From the NCBI GenBank assembly GCA_937931645.1, contig CALHAR010000003.1, positions 186,001 to 250,000 on the forward strand: 64,000 nucleotides of DNA, in the 5' to 3' direction. The notes under the pieces were generated by a model. It was not told the origin of the DNA, did not search any database, and saw only the letters and a list, made by a program, of their open reading frames with translations. Every line of letters starts with the position of its first letter. Position 1 is the stretch's first letter. The stretch is from an uncultured Alphaproteobacteria bacterium (GTDB lineage: Bacteria > Pseudomonadota > Alphaproteobacteria > Micavibrionales > Micavibrionaceae). A program made the translations under genes and the position numbers. This document shows positions 16,496 through 27,018 of this stretch, piece after piece.

Positions 16496-18955
16496 TTAAT
16501 CCAATGTACGGGCGTCTTCGACAATTTCGTAACATTCGATAACATCGTTTTCTTTTACATCATCGTATTTTTCAAACGCCATGCCACATTCGGTTCCTTC
16601 TTTCACTTCTTTTACTTCATCTTTAAAGCGTTTCAGTGTTTTCAACGTCCCTTCATGGATAACAACATCATCACGGAGAAGGCGAACGTTTGCCCCGCGT
16701 TTCACCATGCCTTTGGTCACCATACAACCGGCAATATTACCGTATTTGGAAATCATAAAGACCTGACGAATTTGCGCTTGACCTAAATATTCCTCCCGTT
16801 CAATGGGGTCTAGCATACCGCCAAGTAATGCTTTTGCGTCATCTATCACGTTATAAATAATATTGTAATAACGAATATTTAAGCCATCACGATCCGCTTG
16901 ATCGCGCGCTTGTGAATTGGCACGAACATTAAAACCAATGAGAAGGGCATTAGACGCCGTAGCCAATGTCACATCAGATTCGGTGATACCGCCGACGCCA
17001 GAATGAAGCACTTGCACGGCGATTTCATCATTACCTTCTGTCATTTTATGTAGGCTACCAATGATAGCCTCAACAGAGCCGTGAACATCGCCTTTAATAA
17101 CAACAGATAAAGTTTTTGAGCGACCATCATTAGAAGCGGCCAACATATTTTCAAACGTACGATTAGAGGTAATCGCCAACGCTTGTTTCTCACGTCTTTG
17201 CTTGGTTCTAAATTCAGCAATTTCACGCGCTTTTTGTTCGTCTGCAACGTTCATCACATCTCCAGCCTCTGGCGTGCCGTTCAGCCCTAAAACCTCAACA
17301 GGCAACCCTGGGGGAGCTTCTTTAATATTTTCACCTTTATCGTTAATAAGCGCACGTACGCGGCCAAACTCAGACCCTACAACAAAGGTATCACCAATTT
17401 TAAGTGTTCCATTTTGAATGAGAACTGTTGCAACAGAGCCACGCCCAGCCTCCATTTTAGATTCAACAACCGCCCCTTGCGCCGCACGATTTGGATTGGC
17501 TTTTAGCTCAAGAATTTCAGATTGAAGAATAATCGCTTCAACCAGCTTGTCCAAATTAGTTCTCTTTAAAGCTGATACCTCAATACATTGAATATCACCG
17601 CCCATATCTTCAACAATCAACTCATACTGGAGAAGGTCTTGCTTCACTTTTCCTGGGTTAGCATCGGGCAAATCAACTTTATTAACAGCAACGATAATAG
17701 GCACTTCAGCCGCTTTTGCGTGGTTAATGGCTTCAATCGTTTGCGGCATAATGGAGTCAGCCGCAGAAACCACAATAACAACGATATCTGTTACGTTTGC
17801 ACCACGCATACGCATTTCAGTAAATGCCGCATGTCCTGGCGTATCAAGGAATGTTACTTTTTCACCTGTGCCAACTTCAATCTGATAAGCACCAATATGC
17901 TGTGTAATTCCACCGGCTTCACCAGCCACCACATCGGTTGCACGAAGCGCATCAAGAAGCGAGGTTTTACCATGGTCAACATGTCCCATGATGGTCACCA
18001 CAGGAGCGCGCGCAACCAAATCTTCAGGAGCGTCCTCAATCCCTTCAATCCCAACTTCAATATCGGATTCAGTAACACGTTTAATAGTATGACCCAGTTC
18101 AACCACAACAAGTTCAGCCGTATCTGCATCAATGGTTTGATTGGTTGTCGCCATGATACCAAGCTTCATTAACTCTTTAATCACATCAACGCTACGTTCT
18201 GCCATACGGTTAGCAAGCTCTTGCACTGTAATGGCTTCAGGAACAGTAACCTCACGGAATACTTTTTCTGCTTCTTTCTTAGGACCCTGCGCCGCTAAAC
18301 GGGCTTTTTCACGGGCGCGCTTTTGTGCCGCCATAGACATGCTACGGTCACGCTCAAAGTTATTATTAAGAACTTGTGTAACGGTAATTTTTCCGCCGCG
18401 ACGGCGATCTGTTGTTCTAGGGTTACGAGAAGGTTTTTTAAACTCATTACGATCTGTTTCTTTTTTTACAGGAAGGGGAGCAGACTCTCTAAATTTTTGT
18501 TTATTCGCGGTATCAATAGTCGCCGCTTTTGCTTTTTCTTCTTCCTCAATACGTAATAATTCTGCTAATTCAGCCTTACGTGCCTCATGAGTTGTAGGAA
18601 GTTTTTCAGCCTTTTCTCCTTTTGATGGGGGAGGCGGAAGTTTATTAGCACTTTCATTACCTTCATTCGCCAGTGCCTCTTGCAAGGCCTTGGCACGTGC
18701 ATCACGCTCTGTTGGGTTTAGACGCTCAAGAGAAGAGGGGGTGTTTGTTGGAACTGTAGGAGCGGCATGGTCTGGTGTCTGAATAGCTCCACGACCCGCC
18801 GAACGTTTACGACGCACCTCAACAACGGTTCCCGCCGGTTTAACAGCACCCGCAGCGCCAGCCTTCAAACTTAAAGTTCCACCCTTCAATCCTAAAGTTT
18901 TCTTTTTAGGGGCGTCTTCAGTTTTTGTATCGTCAGTTTTTTTACTATCGGTCAT
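16496..18955 (-). CDS. infB: Translation initiation factor IF-2
   Basis: A GTPase that places initiator tRNA on the 30S subunit. The 819-residue protein has a charged, Lys/Ala/Pro-rich N-terminal part (about 1-230), an IF2-N domain with [20 protein letters not shown] (about 240-290), then the G domain: [16 protein letters not shown] (G1, about 322-337), DTPGHAAF (G3) and NKVDLP (G4). The remaining domains include GKVIGSL-like IF-2 domain 3 ([19 protein letters not shown]) and the C-terminal tRNA-binding domain ([12 protein letters not shown]). The length is normal for alphaproteobacteria. The small DUF448/YlxR gene usually found between nusA and infB is missing. Confidence 0.98.
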   Translation of the reverse strand: MTDSKKTDDTKTEDAPKKKTLGLKGGTLSLKAGAAGAVKPAGTVVEVRRKRSAGRGAIQTPDHAAPTVPTNTPSSLERLNPTERDARAKALQEALANEGNESANKLPPPPSKGEKAEKLPTTHEARKAELAELLRIEEEEKAKAATIDTANKQKFRESAPLPVKKETDRNEFKKPSRNPRTTDRRRGGKITVTQVLNNNFERDRSMSMAAQKRAREKARLAAQGPKKEAEKVFREVTVPEAITVQELANRMAERSVDVIKELMKLGIMATTNQTIDADTAELVVVELGHTIKRVTESDIEVGIEGIEDAPEDLVARAPVVTIMGHVDHGKTSLLDALRATDVVAGEAGGITQHIGAYQIEVGTGEKVTFLDTPGHAAFTEMRMRGANVTDIVVIVVSAADSIMPQTIEAINHAKAAEVPIIVAVNKVDLPDANPGKVKQDLLQYELIVEDMGGDIQCIEVSALKRTNLDKLVEAIILQSEILELKANPNRAAQGAVVESKMEAGRGSVATVLIQNGTLKIGDTFVVGSEFGRVRALINDKGENIKEAPPGLPVEVLGLNGTPEAGDVMNVADEQKAREIAEFRTKQRREKQALAITSNRTFENMLAASNDGRSKTLSVVIKGDVHGSVEAIIGSLHKMTEGNDEIAVQVLHSGVGGITESDVTLATASNALLIGFNVRANSQARDQADRDGLNIRYYNIIYNVIDDAKALLGGMLDPIEREEYLGQAQIRQVFMISKYGNIAGCMVTKGMVKRGANVRLLRDDVVIHEGTLKTLKRFKDEVKEVKEGTECGMAFEKYDDVKENDVIECYEIVEDARTLD

Positions 18956-19056
18956 GTTTTGCCTTTATTGTGTGTTTATAGCACTTAATCTAATTATTTA
19001 AAATCAGATACATGCCATAAGTGTAAAGGCAAAATATCTGATCAGCTTATAACAGC

Positions 19057-19080
19057 CCTCATACGCGCAAACGCAAGAAG
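19057..19080 (-). repeat. Family A palindromic element, nusA-infB spacer
   Basis: On the minus strand: outer arm CTTC, TT, inner arm GCG, loop TTTG, inner arm CGC, GTAT, outer arm GAGG, with one wobble in the outer stem. It starts immediately after the nusA stop codon, in the 126-bp spacer before infB where ylxR would normally be. Confidence 0.65.
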
Positions 19081-19081
19081 A

Positions 19082-20671
19082 CTAAGCATTGGAAGCCACA
19101 GCCTCCTCTGCTGCTGGTGCAGCATCTTCTGCACCATTATCGTTTTCGGCCGCTTCGGCGGTTGCTGCATCTTCTTCAGCAAACCAATGCTCACGCGCCT
19201 TCATAATTAATGCTTCTGCATCGCGGGGCTTCATTACCCCTTCGCCAAGGATTTCGATTAGCTCGTCTGTTGCTAAATCTGCCAAATCATCACGGCTTTT
19301 AACTTCATTCTCACCAAGCTTAATAAGTGTTTCAGGTGTTAAGCCTTCAAACTCCATTAGGTCATCTTTAATACCTAATTCGGCACGTTTAGCTTCAAGT
19401 TCTTTGGCTTGCAAATCAACCCATGCAACCGCACGGTTGATAAGCTCTTGACCAATATCTTCGTCAAAACCTTCAATTTCCATCATTTCTTCAACAGGCG
19501 TTTCGGCAATTTCACGAACAGTTGTAAAGCCTTCAGCAATAAGAAGTTGAACAATCATTTCATCAATATCAAGAGCAACAATAAAGGCCTCAGAGCGTGA
19601 TTTAAACTCTTCTGCGCGACGTGTTGCTTCTTCTTCTTCTGTCATGATGTCGATATCCCAACCAACGAGCATAGAGGCAAGGCGTACGTTTTGCCCACGA
19701 CGACCAATAGCCAAAGAAAGCTGTTCCTCAGGAACAACAACATCCATACGTTTTTTATCTTCATCCATCACAACCTTTGCAACTTCCGCAGGCTGTAGGG
19801 CAGAGATAATGAAACTTCCTAAATCTTCAGTCCAAGGAATAATATCAATTTTTTCACCTTGAAGTTCGTTCACAACTGCTTGCACGCGTGATCCACGCAT
19901 ACCAACACACGCCCCAACAGGGTCGATAGAGTTATCACGAGATTGAACAGCGATTTTCGCACGGCTACCAGCATCACGCGCAACAGCTTTAATTTCAATC
20001 ATGCCATCATAAATTTCAGGCACTTCTTGTGTAAATAATTTAGCCATAAAGTCAGGGTGTGTCCGTGACATAAAGATTTGTGGACCACGCTGTTCTTCAC
20101 GCACTTCATAGATGTAGGCCCGTACACGGTCACCATTTTTAAGGTGTTCACGCGGAATACATTCTTCACGACGTAAATACCCTTCGGCACGACCACCACC
20201 AATATCAATAGTCACGTTCCCATACTCAACACGTTTAATAACGCCGTTAATGATTTCACCTGTACGGTCTTTGAATTCAAGGTATTGACGCGCACGTTCA
20301 GCTTCGCGAACTTTTTGAACAATAACTTGCTTCGCTGTTTGCGCCGCAATACGTCCAAAGTCTAGAGGAGGGAGTTCATCAATTAAAAAGTCACCAACTT
20401 TGGCATCTTTTTTCTCGCGCTGTGCTTGTTCTAACGTTAACTGACGAACATCATCTTCGCCTTCTTCTTCGTTAAGAGCTTCGACCACTTCACGGTAACG
20501 CTTCATTTCAATTGCACCGTTTTTACGATCAATCGTCGCACGAATATCATGGTCATGACCATATTTAGACCGCCCGGCTTTTTGGATAGCTTCTTCCATT
20601 GCTTCCAAAACCAGCTCACGTTCAATCCCTTTTTCACGGGCAACAACATCGGCCACTTGTAACATTTCCAT
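19082..20671 (-). CDS. nusA: Transcription termination/antitermination factor NusA
   Basis: An RNA polymerase-associated factor controlling pausing, termination and antitermination. The 529-residue protein shows the N-terminal domain (ARGK-like DVVAREKGIERELVLEAMEE), an S1 domain (about 135-200, with INGVIKRVEYGNVTIDIGG), two KH domains (VGACVGMRGSRVQAVVNEL at about 255 and LAIGRRGQNVRLAS at about 318), and a C-terminal part with two helix-hairpin-helix-like repeats (LIAEGFTTVREIAE; EFEGLTPETLIKLGE) plus an acidic Ala/Glu tail, as in other proteobacteria. It follows rimP and precedes infB in the standard operon. Confidence 0.98.
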   Translation of the reverse strand: MEMLQVADVVAREKGIERELVLEAMEEAIQKAGRSKYGHDHDIRATIDRKNGAIEMKRYREVVEALNEEEGEDDVRQLTLEQAQREKKDAKVGDFLIDELPPLDFGRIAAQTAKQVIVQKVREAERARQYLEFKDRTGEIINGVIKRVEYGNVTIDIGGGRAEGYLRREECIPREHLKNGDRVRAYIYEVREEQRGPQIFMSRTHPDFMAKLFTQEVPEIYDGMIEIKAVARDAGSRAKIAVQSRDNSIDPVGACVGMRGSRVQAVVNELQGEKIDIIPWTEDLGSFIISALQPAEVAKVVMDEDKKRMDVVVPEEQLSLAIGRRGQNVRLASMLVGWDIDIMTEEEEATRRAEEFKSRSEAFIVALDIDEMIVQLLIAEGFTTVREIAETPVEEMMEIEGFDEDIGQELINRAVAWVDLQAKELEAKRAELGIKDDLMEFEGLTPETLIKLGENEVKSRDDLADLATDELIEILGEGVMKPRDAEALIMKAREHWFAEEDAATAEAAENDNGAEDAAPAAEEAVASNA

Positions 20672-20718
20672 TTTTTAATCCTCTTTTATTTTACGTCTAA
20701 ATTTATTTTGTTTAATTA

Positions 20719-21261
20719 TTATTGTTCTATTTCTTGCTCTTTTTCTTCAATCTTTGGAATATTCTCGTTCGCTGAATCAAATCTCTTTTTTGTTTCTTCG
20801 ATCAGGTGGTCGCTCATCACTAACTTGGCTTTATATATGGCTTCATAGGGCAAGTCCACCATTCCTTGGTCCGTTTCCAGCTGAATAACATTATTTTCAA
20901 CGGTACGAATAAAACCACGGAACTTTTTTTGCCCATCTAACAGCTCATCTAGCTCAACTTTAGCTTCCAAGTCATGGAAACGGTTATAATCTTCCAACTT
21001 CATAAGAGGCCTGTCTATACCTGGTGAGCTGACTTCCAAGCGATACGCTCCTTGAATAGGGTCCTCAACCTCCAAAAGAGGAGATATCTCACGGCTAATC
21101 TGTGTACATTCTGCCAACGTAATTTTACTTGTTTTAGGATTTTCTGCAAAAACACTCAAAACATCGCCTTTATATTCGACCCATAGCAAATCAATCGCCA
21201 TCTCTGCGATAGCAGGCGAGATTATGTCAGCTATTTTTTGTTCAAGTGTTGAATGTCTCAT
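20719..21261 (-). CDS. rimP: Ribosome maturation factor RimP
   Basis: Assists 30S assembly. The 180-residue protein has the N-terminal domain (IISPAIAEMAIDLLWVEYKG), the signature linker with ISREISPLLEVEDPI and YRLEVSSPGIDRPL (residues about 68-105), and a C-terminal SH3-like domain (KFRGFIRTVENNVIQLET). It starts the rimP-nusA-infB operon; the ATG at 21261 is preceded by a family A hairpin in its leader. Confidence 0.95.
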   Translation of the reverse strand: MRHSTLEQKIADIISPAIAEMAIDLLWVEYKGDVLSVFAENPKTSKITLAECTQISREISPLLEVEDPIQGAYRLEVSSPGIDRPLMKLEDYNRFHDLEAKVELDELLDGQKKFRGFIRTVENNVIQLETDQGMVDLPYEAIYKAKLVMSDHLIEETKKRFDSANENIPKIEEKEQEIEQ

Positions 21262-21272
21262 TTTTATAAAAC

Positions 21273-21297
21273 CCTCATGCCCGTAAACGGGAGGAGG
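21273..21297 (-). repeat. Family A palindromic element, rimP leader
   Basis: On the minus strand: outer arm CCTC, CT, inner arm CCCG, loop TTTA, inner arm CGGG, CAT, outer arm GAGG. Both stems are perfectly paired and differ at matched positions from the copies at 14406 and 42341, so the pairs covary. It lies 12 bases upstream of the rimP start codon. Confidence 0.8.
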
Positions 21298-21327
21298 CTA
21301 TTCTCCTTAAAATCTAATTACCTTAAC

Positions 21328-21354
21328 GTCACAGTGCTTGCGCGCCTGACAGTT
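21328..21354 (+). repeat. Possible family B palindromic element
   Basis: The sequence gtgcttgcgcgcctga shares its layout with gtgcttgcacgcctga at 29516-29531, and is bounded by gtca and tgac, which pair. It lies in the 196-bp trmB-rimP spacer, in the opposite orientation to transcription. The inner stem is less perfect than in the other two copies. Confidence 0.4.
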
Positions 21355-21457
21355 CTTAAAAACTCCATTAAAAAAGGCGGCACCGATTTCTCGAGACCAC
21401 CTAACATACATCAGGAATTTATAGGGTTTTATACCTCCATAATCGTAACAAATCAAG

Positions 21458-22195
21458 CTATTTCTTTACAAAAAACAGGTAATTCATATGATCCGCGCCT
21501 TTCGCACCTTTGGTTTCGTAACGGGTGGGTATCCAATCTTCTGGCTGTTGCCGCCAATCATTCCTATTTTGCGCCAACCACTCAAAGTCAGGGTGAAGGG
21601 ACGCTTCTGTCACCATCCACTCAATAAGGTTAACCACATCAGTCGTCATTATCAGTTTAGCGCCAGGCTTCATAACACGTGAAAACTCGCTCAAATTATC
21701 TTGATTGATGATGCGTCGTTGATGATGGCGGGTTTTATGCCACGGATCAGGGTTCAGCACATAAATCTCATCAATACTATTTGGGGTTAAGGTTTTTACC
21801 AAAGGCAGGGCATCATCCATATGAACGCGGATATTATCAAGGGGCAGGGCATCATCATCTATTTCTTTTAAAAACGCTGTCATGCCGTTGAGGAAAGGTT
21901 CGGCACCAATGAAGTTAACATCAGGGGCACGGCGCATCATCTCCGCCAGATGTTCACCATTACCAAAACCAATCTCTAGAATAGTTTTATCTGATTTGTT
22001 TTTAAACAAGCTATCAGGGTTTAATGTGCCTGACTTATCTACGCCTGAGATAGATAGGGTAGGGAGCAGCTTATCAAAAACAAGTTGGCGTGACTTATTA
22101 AGCTTACGCCCAATACGCCGTCCGTAAAAACGCCATTCGTGGTGATCTTTATTTAATTCTTTTGAAGACTTAACCAACGGATTTTTGGAGGGCAT
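21458..22195 (-). CDS. trmB: tRNA (guanine-N7-)-methyltransferase TrmB
   Basis: Methylates G46 in tRNA variable loops using S-adenosylmethionine. The Rossmann motif [14 protein letters not shown] (residues about 72-85), [25 protein letters not shown] and the family signature [19 protein letters not shown] are all present. The 245-residue length is normal. Its start lies inside the 3' end of metK (26 bases overlap), which fits co-transcription; the two form a short SAM-making and SAM-using pair. Confidence 0.95.
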   Translation of the reverse strand: MPSKNPLVKSSKELNKDHHEWRFYGRRIGRKLNKSRQLVFDKLLPTLSISGVDKSGTLNPDSLFKNKSDKTILEIGFGNGEHLAEMMRRAPDVNFIGAEPFLNGMTAFLKEIDDDALPLDNIRVHMDDALPLVKTLTPNSIDEIYVLNPDPWHKTRHHQRRIINQDNLSEFSRVMKPGAKLIMTTDVVNLIEWMVTEASLHPDFEWLAQNRNDWRQQPEDWIPTRYETKGAKGADHMNYLFFVKK

Positions 22196-23372
22196 CCACT
22201 ATATCCGTTTTTTCCCAAGAGAAACCACCATCTGCTTCAGGGGCGCGACCAAAGTGACCATAGGCCGCTGTACGTGCATAAATAGGGCGGTTTAAATTCA
22301 AGTGAGTACGAATACCTTTTGGTGATAAATCAATTGTACTATTAATAGCTTCTTCTAACACAGACTCTGGCACTGTACCTGTCCCGTGTGTGTTCACGAA
22401 CAAAGAGATAGGTTTAGCCACACCAATAGCGTAAGACACCTGAATAGTACATCTTTCGGCAAAGCCCGCCGCCACAATATTTTTAGCAACATAACGTGCC
22501 GCGTAAGCCGCAGAACGATCAACCTTTGTTGGATCTTTACCAGAGAAGGCACCGCCACCATGAGGGGCCGCACCACCGTAAGTATCAACAATAATTTTAC
22601 GACCCGTTAAACCTGCATCACCAACTGGCCCACCAATAACAAAACGCCCTGTTGGATTCACATAAAGTTCTTCTTCTGGGCACATCCAACCTTCTGGTAA
22701 GGCGGCCTCAATATGAGGGCGCACCATTTCACGTACATCTTCTTGTGAAACGCTTTCACCGTGCTGTGTTGAAACAACAACAGACGCCGCTCTGATTGGT
22801 TTACCATCTTTATAAACAAGGGAAACTTGAGACTTAGCATCTGGTCCCAGTAATGACAGAGAACCATCATGGCGCGCCTCAGCCAACGTACGAAGAATAT
22901 CATGCGAATATTGAATGGCCGCAGGCATTAAACTTTCAGTTTCACGACAGGCATACCCAAACATAATGCCTTGGTCGCCTGCGCCTTCAGCATCTACACC
23001 TTGGGCAATATCTACACTTTGTGAATGGGCGCGCACATCAAAGCGTGCCGTCTTCCAGCTAAAACCTTTTTGGTCATAGCCAATTTTCTTAATAACACCA
23101 CGTGCTAGCTCTTCCATTTTATCGGGCGTAATTGAATCTGGGCCGCGTGTTTCACCAAAGATACCAACGTAGTCTGTCGTTACCGCAGTTTCGATAGCGA
23201 TACGGGATTCAGGGTCAGCCTCCAAAAATGCATCAACGATGGCATCTGAGATTTGGTCACAGATTTTATCAGGGTGCCCCTCAGAAACAGACTCACTCGT
23301 AAACGTATAGTCTTTTACGGCAGTCTCATTCATTGGTCTAATTTCTTGTACTTCAGCAGTTTGTGCAGGCAT
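22170..23372 (-). CDS. metK: S-adenosylmethionine synthetase
   Basis: Makes S-adenosylmethionine from ATP and methionine. Signatures are [20 protein letters not shown] (ATP-binding His), [14 protein letters not shown], the phosphate-binding [16 protein letters not shown] and the final YGHFGR. The start at 23372 gives 400 residues; [11 protein letters not shown] at 23333 is a credible alternative start because conserved sequence begins there. No SAM riboswitch core is recognisable in the 80 bases upstream. Confidence 0.97.
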   Translation of the reverse strand: MPAQTAEVQEIRPMNETAVKDYTFTSESVSEGHPDKICDQISDAIVDAFLEADPESRIAIETAVTTDYVGIFGETRGPDSITPDKMEELARGVIKKIGYDQKGFSWKTARFDVRAHSQSVDIAQGVDAEGAGDQGIMFGYACRETESLMPAAIQYSHDILRTLAEARHDGSLSLLGPDAKSQVSLVYKDGKPIRAASVVVSTQHGESVSQEDVREMVRPHIEAALPEGWMCPEEELYVNPTGRFVIGGPVGDAGLTGRKIIVDTYGGAAPHGGGAFSGKDPTKVDRSAAYAARYVAKNIVAAGFAERCTIQVSYAIGVAKPISLFVNTHGTGTVPESVLEEAINSTIDLSPKGIRTHLNLNRPIYARTAAYGHFGRAPEADGGFSWEKTDIVDALQKSVG

Positions 23373-23452
23373 AATCTATATCCATTTTTGTTATAAAATT
23401 TTAGAGACAATAAGAGGAAAAGAGGCTTAAAGCAAGCAAAAGAGAAGGGAAA

Positions 23453-23917
23453 TCACTCTTTCAGGTTTTTAGCCATCGTTTTAATGAAGGTAAGAAGATT
23501 TTTTCTCAACTGCGGATCTTCTAAAGAATAGTAAATTTTAAGAAGTTCGTCCGTTTCTTTTTGAGAGATGGTAGCATGGTGCGCACTCGTTATAGGCGTT
23601 TGTGCCATATCAGACATTCCACTAGATAAGTTGGCTTGCTCTACACCACTAACAAAACTTTCAAGGGGCGTTTTCATAAACTTACTAAGCTCGTACAAAC
23701 GGCTAAAACTGATACGGTTTTTACCGTTTTCGTATTTTTGAACTTGTTGAAAAGAGATACCCAATTTGTCAGCCACATCTTCTTGGGTGAAGCCTTTCAT
23801 CTTGCGTATCTCTTTAAGGCGACCACCAATTAATTGGTCTATTTCTTGTGCGTGACCTTTTTTCTTGTCACTCACCTTACCGCCTAAGAAGACATCAGTT
23901 TTTACTTGTTGTTCCAA
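23453..23917 (-). CDS. XRE-family transcriptional regulator
   Basis: A 154-residue protein with a Cro/C1-type helix-turn-helix at about residues 28-85 (LKEIRKMKGFTQEDVADKLG and SFQQVQKYENGKNRISFSRL) and a C-terminal helical part (YYSLEDPQLRKNLLTFIKTM). Regulators of this sequence type sit beside metK in many alphaproteobacteria. Its targets are not known from the sequence; being directly upstream of metK on the same strand, it may regulate that unit or itself. Confidence 0.9.
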   Translation of the reverse strand: MEQQVKTDVFLGGKVSDKKKGHAQEIDQLIGGRLKEIRKMKGFTQEDVADKLGISFQQVQKYENGKNRISFSRLYELSKFMKTPLESFVSGVEQANLSSGMSDMAQTPITSAHHATISQKETDELLKIYYSLEDPQLRKNLLTFIKTMAKNLKE

Positions 23918-24009
23918 TTTTCACCGTCACTATTTTTAATTAATACGAAAAATAGCAAAGCCTTCGATAGTATGCAAGGGTCTGTTATCAAGCCCTTTCA
24001 ATCACAAAG

Positions 24010-25536
24010 CTATGAAAATCGTTTAAACTTAAAAAACAAGCATGAAAACAAAGAGATAGCGGAGAATAATAAATAAATTAAATCACCATACAAACTGTAC
24101 AGAGTTGCTTGTGGAGCGGCACGCGGTAAGAAGCCATCTATGTTTCCTGCTTTTAACAGGTCTAACTTCGCGATAACGCGCCCATAAGAATCTATAATTC
24201 CAGATATTCCCGTATTGGCAGAGCGTAAAACAGGGATGCCTTGTTCAATGGCGCGAAAGCCAGCTTGTGCAAAATGTTGACGGGGGCCTGCGCTGTCCCC
24301 ATACCAAGCATCATTTGTGATGGTGAGAATATAATCAGGGCGCGGCGCTCTTTTATTTACAGTATTATTTGGAAATATAACCTCATAGCAAATAAGGGGA
24401 CTGAAAGAGGGGTAACCCTCTATATTAATTGTTTGCGGCCCTGAACCACGTTTAAAACCAGAAAATTGCGTCACAGTTGGCAGCGGAATATATTTTTGAA
24501 AAGGAATATACTCACCAAAAGGAACAAGGTGGCTTTTTGAATAAAGTTGAACACCATTACTACCGCCCGCCCAAGCCAGAAGGGCGTTGTAATAGTTGGT
24601 TTCTAATGTCACCTCATCAGGGCGCATCGTTAACGCCCCCGTTAATAAGATAGCATTATTACCCAACATTGTTTCTATACGTTGATGAACCGCGCGACTA
24701 TTGAGCAATATTGGAGGAATGGCTGTTTCAGGCCATATAATAATATGTTTTTTATCACGGCTCAGCGGAATAGGGAGGGCAGAGACAAGCCTTTCAAAGT
24801 TATTAACCAGCTCTTCGTTCTTCCATTTATCTTCTTGTGCAATATTAGGTTGAATAATATGAAACCTCACATCATCGTTAAGCGGAACATCTGCATTATC
24901 AAGTCTTTGATGACCGTACGCAAAAGTGGCAACAAAGCTCAAAATAACAATAGCTGAGATTTGAAGCTTATATTGAAGGCCTGTGATAAATAAATAACCA
25001 AATAAACCGCCCCACATAATAGTTAAAAGCGTTAATCCATAAGGCCCAATGACACTTAAAGATTGCGAGAGAGTGGGGACTGACGCCACTCCATAGCCAT
25101 ATAAATTCCAAGGAAACCCTGTAAAAGCATAACCACGCACCCATTCAGAGAAACCTAAAAAGACACAAAATCCTATAAATTTCAAAACAGGATTTTCTTT
25201 AAATAAAATATAATTAATGGTGAGGTAAAGCGCAGGAAATAAAGAGAGTAGAGCAGGAAGCGCAACAACCGCCAACGGCCACGCCCATTTATAACTATTA
25301 CCCTCAACCAAAAGAGCGTTACCTATCCAGCTTAAACCCACAACAAAATAACCAAGCGCAAAAAGGAAGGTCAGAAAAAACACCTGCCTTTTATTTTCAA
25401 GGTTTTGATAAAGATAATAAAACACCCCAAAGCAGGGAAATATCAAAAACCATAAATCATAAGGGGCTTGGGCAACGGAAAGCGCAGTCCCCGCAAGTAA
25501 AGCCAACAACAATTTCAACGAAAAATTCATTGTCAT
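24010..25536 (-). CDS. lnt: Apolipoprotein N-acyltransferase
   Basis: An inner-membrane enzyme that adds the third acyl chain to lipoproteins. The N-terminal half has about six membrane segments (starting LLLALLAGTALSVAQAPYD), and residues about 225-480 form the nitrilase domain with its complete triad: Glu in WPETAIPP, Lys in SKSHLVPFGEYIP and Cys in LICYEVIFP. A last membrane helix follows. At 508 residues it is normal. The start ATGA overlaps the corC stop, indicating coupling in the order phoH-ybeY-corC-lnt. Confidence 0.96.
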   Translation of the reverse strand: MTMNFSLKLLLALLAGTALSVAQAPYDLWFLIFPCFGVFYYLYQNLENKRQVFFLTFLFALGYFVVGLSWIGNALLVEGNSYKWAWPLAVVALPALLSLFPALYLTINYILFKENPVLKFIGFCVFLGFSEWVRGYAFTGFPWNLYGYGVASVPTLSQSLSVIGPYGLTLLTIMWGGLFGYLFITGLQYKLQISAIVILSFVATFAYGHQRLDNADVPLNDDVRFHIIQPNIAQEDKWKNEELVNNFERLVSALPIPLSRDKKHIIIWPETAIPPILLNSRAVHQRIETMLGNNAILLTGALTMRPDEVTLETNYYNALLAWAGGSNGVQLYSKSHLVPFGEYIPFQKYIPLPTVTQFSGFKRGSGPQTINIEGYPSFSPLICYEVIFPNNTVNKRAPRPDYILTITNDAWYGDSAGPRQHFAQAGFRAIEQGIPVLRSANTGISGIIDSYGRVIAKLDLLKAGNIDGFLPRAAPQATLYSLYGDLIYLLFSAISLFSCLFFKFKRFS

Positions 25537-26459
25537 TGTTCAGGAATGTTACGTATTCTTAAAGTGCTGATACGGCGCTGATCGGCTTCTAATACCTCAA
25601 AAACCATACCTGTTGCATGTTGGATAACTTCGCCACGGGCAGGAATACGGCTGGCAGTAAAAAAGACAAGACCACCAAGAGTATCAACTTCTTCACGCTC
25701 ATCTTCGCTTAATATTTGACCGTACACCTCTTCAAAATCATCAATATCCAAACGCGCATCTGCGGTAATTGATCCATCGGTATTTTTAACCATCTGCGGT
25801 GCGGTATCTGTATCAAACTCATCATCAAATTCACCTACGATAGATTCAATAACATCGCCAATCGTTACCAAACCATCAATGCCACCATACTCATCAACAA
25901 CAAAAACCATATGCTTTCTGTCGCTTTGCATTTTTAAAAGCAAATCAAGAACAGGCAAGGAAGGTGATACAATCGGCACAGGACGTATCATAGATTTAAT
26001 ATTTAGCTTTTCATTAAGCGCCAGAGCCGACAAAATATCTTTAATATGAACTGACCCCAAGACCTCATCTAAGGTTTCTTTGTAAACCGCGATACGGCTA
26101 AATTGTTTTTCACCCAGTAAGGCCATCAAACTTTCTTGAGAGGCATTAAGCTCAATAGCCACAATATCAGCGCGAGGAATCATGACATCAACAACAGTCG
26201 TATCACGAAGCTTTAAAACGTTAGAAATAATTGATTTTTCATGAACCGCAACAGAAGAAGAGGACTGACCTTCTTCTTCATCTAACTCCTCAATAAAGTC
26301 TTCGATTGCCTCACGTAGGGCGGAGTTGTTCGTCTTAGGCTTAATAAACACATTCTTTAAACGCCTTAAAATACCGATAACTTCACCATCCGCAACCTTA
26401 TCAGGGTTGGACTGTACGCTAGACGAAGCAGTTATATCTGAAGACATTATTTTGGACAT
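25533..26459 (-). CDS. corC: CBS-domain CorC/HlyC family protein
   Basis: A 308-residue cytoplasmic protein of the CorC type: an N-terminal segment, two CBS domains (about residues 95-215, with TVVDVMIPRADIVAIEL and MVFVVDEYGGIDGLVT) and a C-terminal CorC/HlyC transporter-associated domain (TADARLDIDDFEEVYGQIL to RRISTLRI). In E. coli CorC was linked to Mg/Co efflux; the exact role here is uncertain. The position between ybeY and lnt matches the conserved gene order. Confidence 0.93.
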   Translation of the reverse strand: MSKIMSSDITASSSVQSNPDKVADGEVIGILRRLKNVFIKPKTNNSALREAIEDFIEELDEEEGQSSSSVAVHEKSIISNVLKLRDTTVVDVMIPRADIVAIELNASQESLMALLGEKQFSRIAVYKETLDEVLGSVHIKDILSALALNEKLNIKSMIRPVPIVSPSLPVLDLLLKMQSDRKHMVFVVDEYGGIDGLVTIGDVIESIVGEFDDEFDTDTAPQMVKNTDGSITADARLDIDDFEEVYGQILSEDEREEVDTLGGLVFFTASRIPARGEVIQHATGMVFEVLEADQRRISTLRIRNIPEQ

Positions 26460-26474
26460 AGGGGTGACTATAAA

Positions 26475-26990
26475 TTAAAAATTCATTTCTGTATAAGGGT
26501 TTTGCACACCAAGCTGTTCAAGAATACGAATTTCCAACGTTTCCATATCGTTGGCCTCTTCTTCGTCTTGGTGATCGTAACCCAGCAAGTGCAACACACC
26601 ATGAACCGTCAGGTGCTTAATATGATCAATCGGAAAAATGCCCTTTTCTTGGCTTTCACGTTCAATCGTTTGATAAGATAAAATAACATCACCTAAGTTC
26701 AAAACGCCTTCCGGTGGAATTTCTTCACTATCCAATGTTGCGAACGTTAGAACATTGGTTGGCTTATCTTTTTGCCTATATTCACGGTTTAAAACTTGCA
26801 CTAAATCATCATTGGCCAAAACAATACTGACCTCAAGATCACGATCAATACAGCTCTGGGGCAATATAGCCGAGTTCAAAGTCGTTTCAGACACTAACTT
26901 AATAATATCATAAATCTCTCCCATCGTTTCCCATTCAGGGTCTTGAACGGAAATCTCAATCGTTGGCGCTATTTTTTGTGGGAACTGCAT
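26475..26990 (-). CDS. ybeY: Endoribonuclease YbeY, rRNA maturation factor
   Basis: A single-strand endoribonuclease involved in 16S rRNA 3' maturation and ribosome quality control. The zinc-binding motif HGVLHLLGYDH is intact (three His), preceded by the conserved LNREYRQKDKPTNVLTF. The 171-residue length is typical. It follows phoH by 28 bases and precedes corC by 15. Confidence 0.95.
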   Translation of the reverse strand: MQFPQKIAPTIEISVQDPEWETMGEIYDIIKLVSETTLNSAILPQSCIDRDLEVSIVLANDDLVQVLNREYRQKDKPTNVLTFATLDSEEIPPEGVLNLGDVILSYQTIERESQEKGIFPIDHIKHLTVHGVLHLLGYDHQDEEEANDMETLEIRILEQLGVQNPYTEMNF

Positions 26991-27018
26991 TTTTAACTTT
27001 TATGATTGGTTTCTAAAA

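Noticed and set aside
17588-18172. 194-codon plus-strand frame antisense to infB
   Set aside because: It lies wholly within the conserved G-domain coding sequence of infB, has Cys/His/Asn-rich composition typical of an antisense shadow and no ribosome binding site.
23373-23452. SAM riboswitch upstream of metK
   Set aside because: The 80 bases before metK show no SAM-II or SAM/SAH core and little stem potential.
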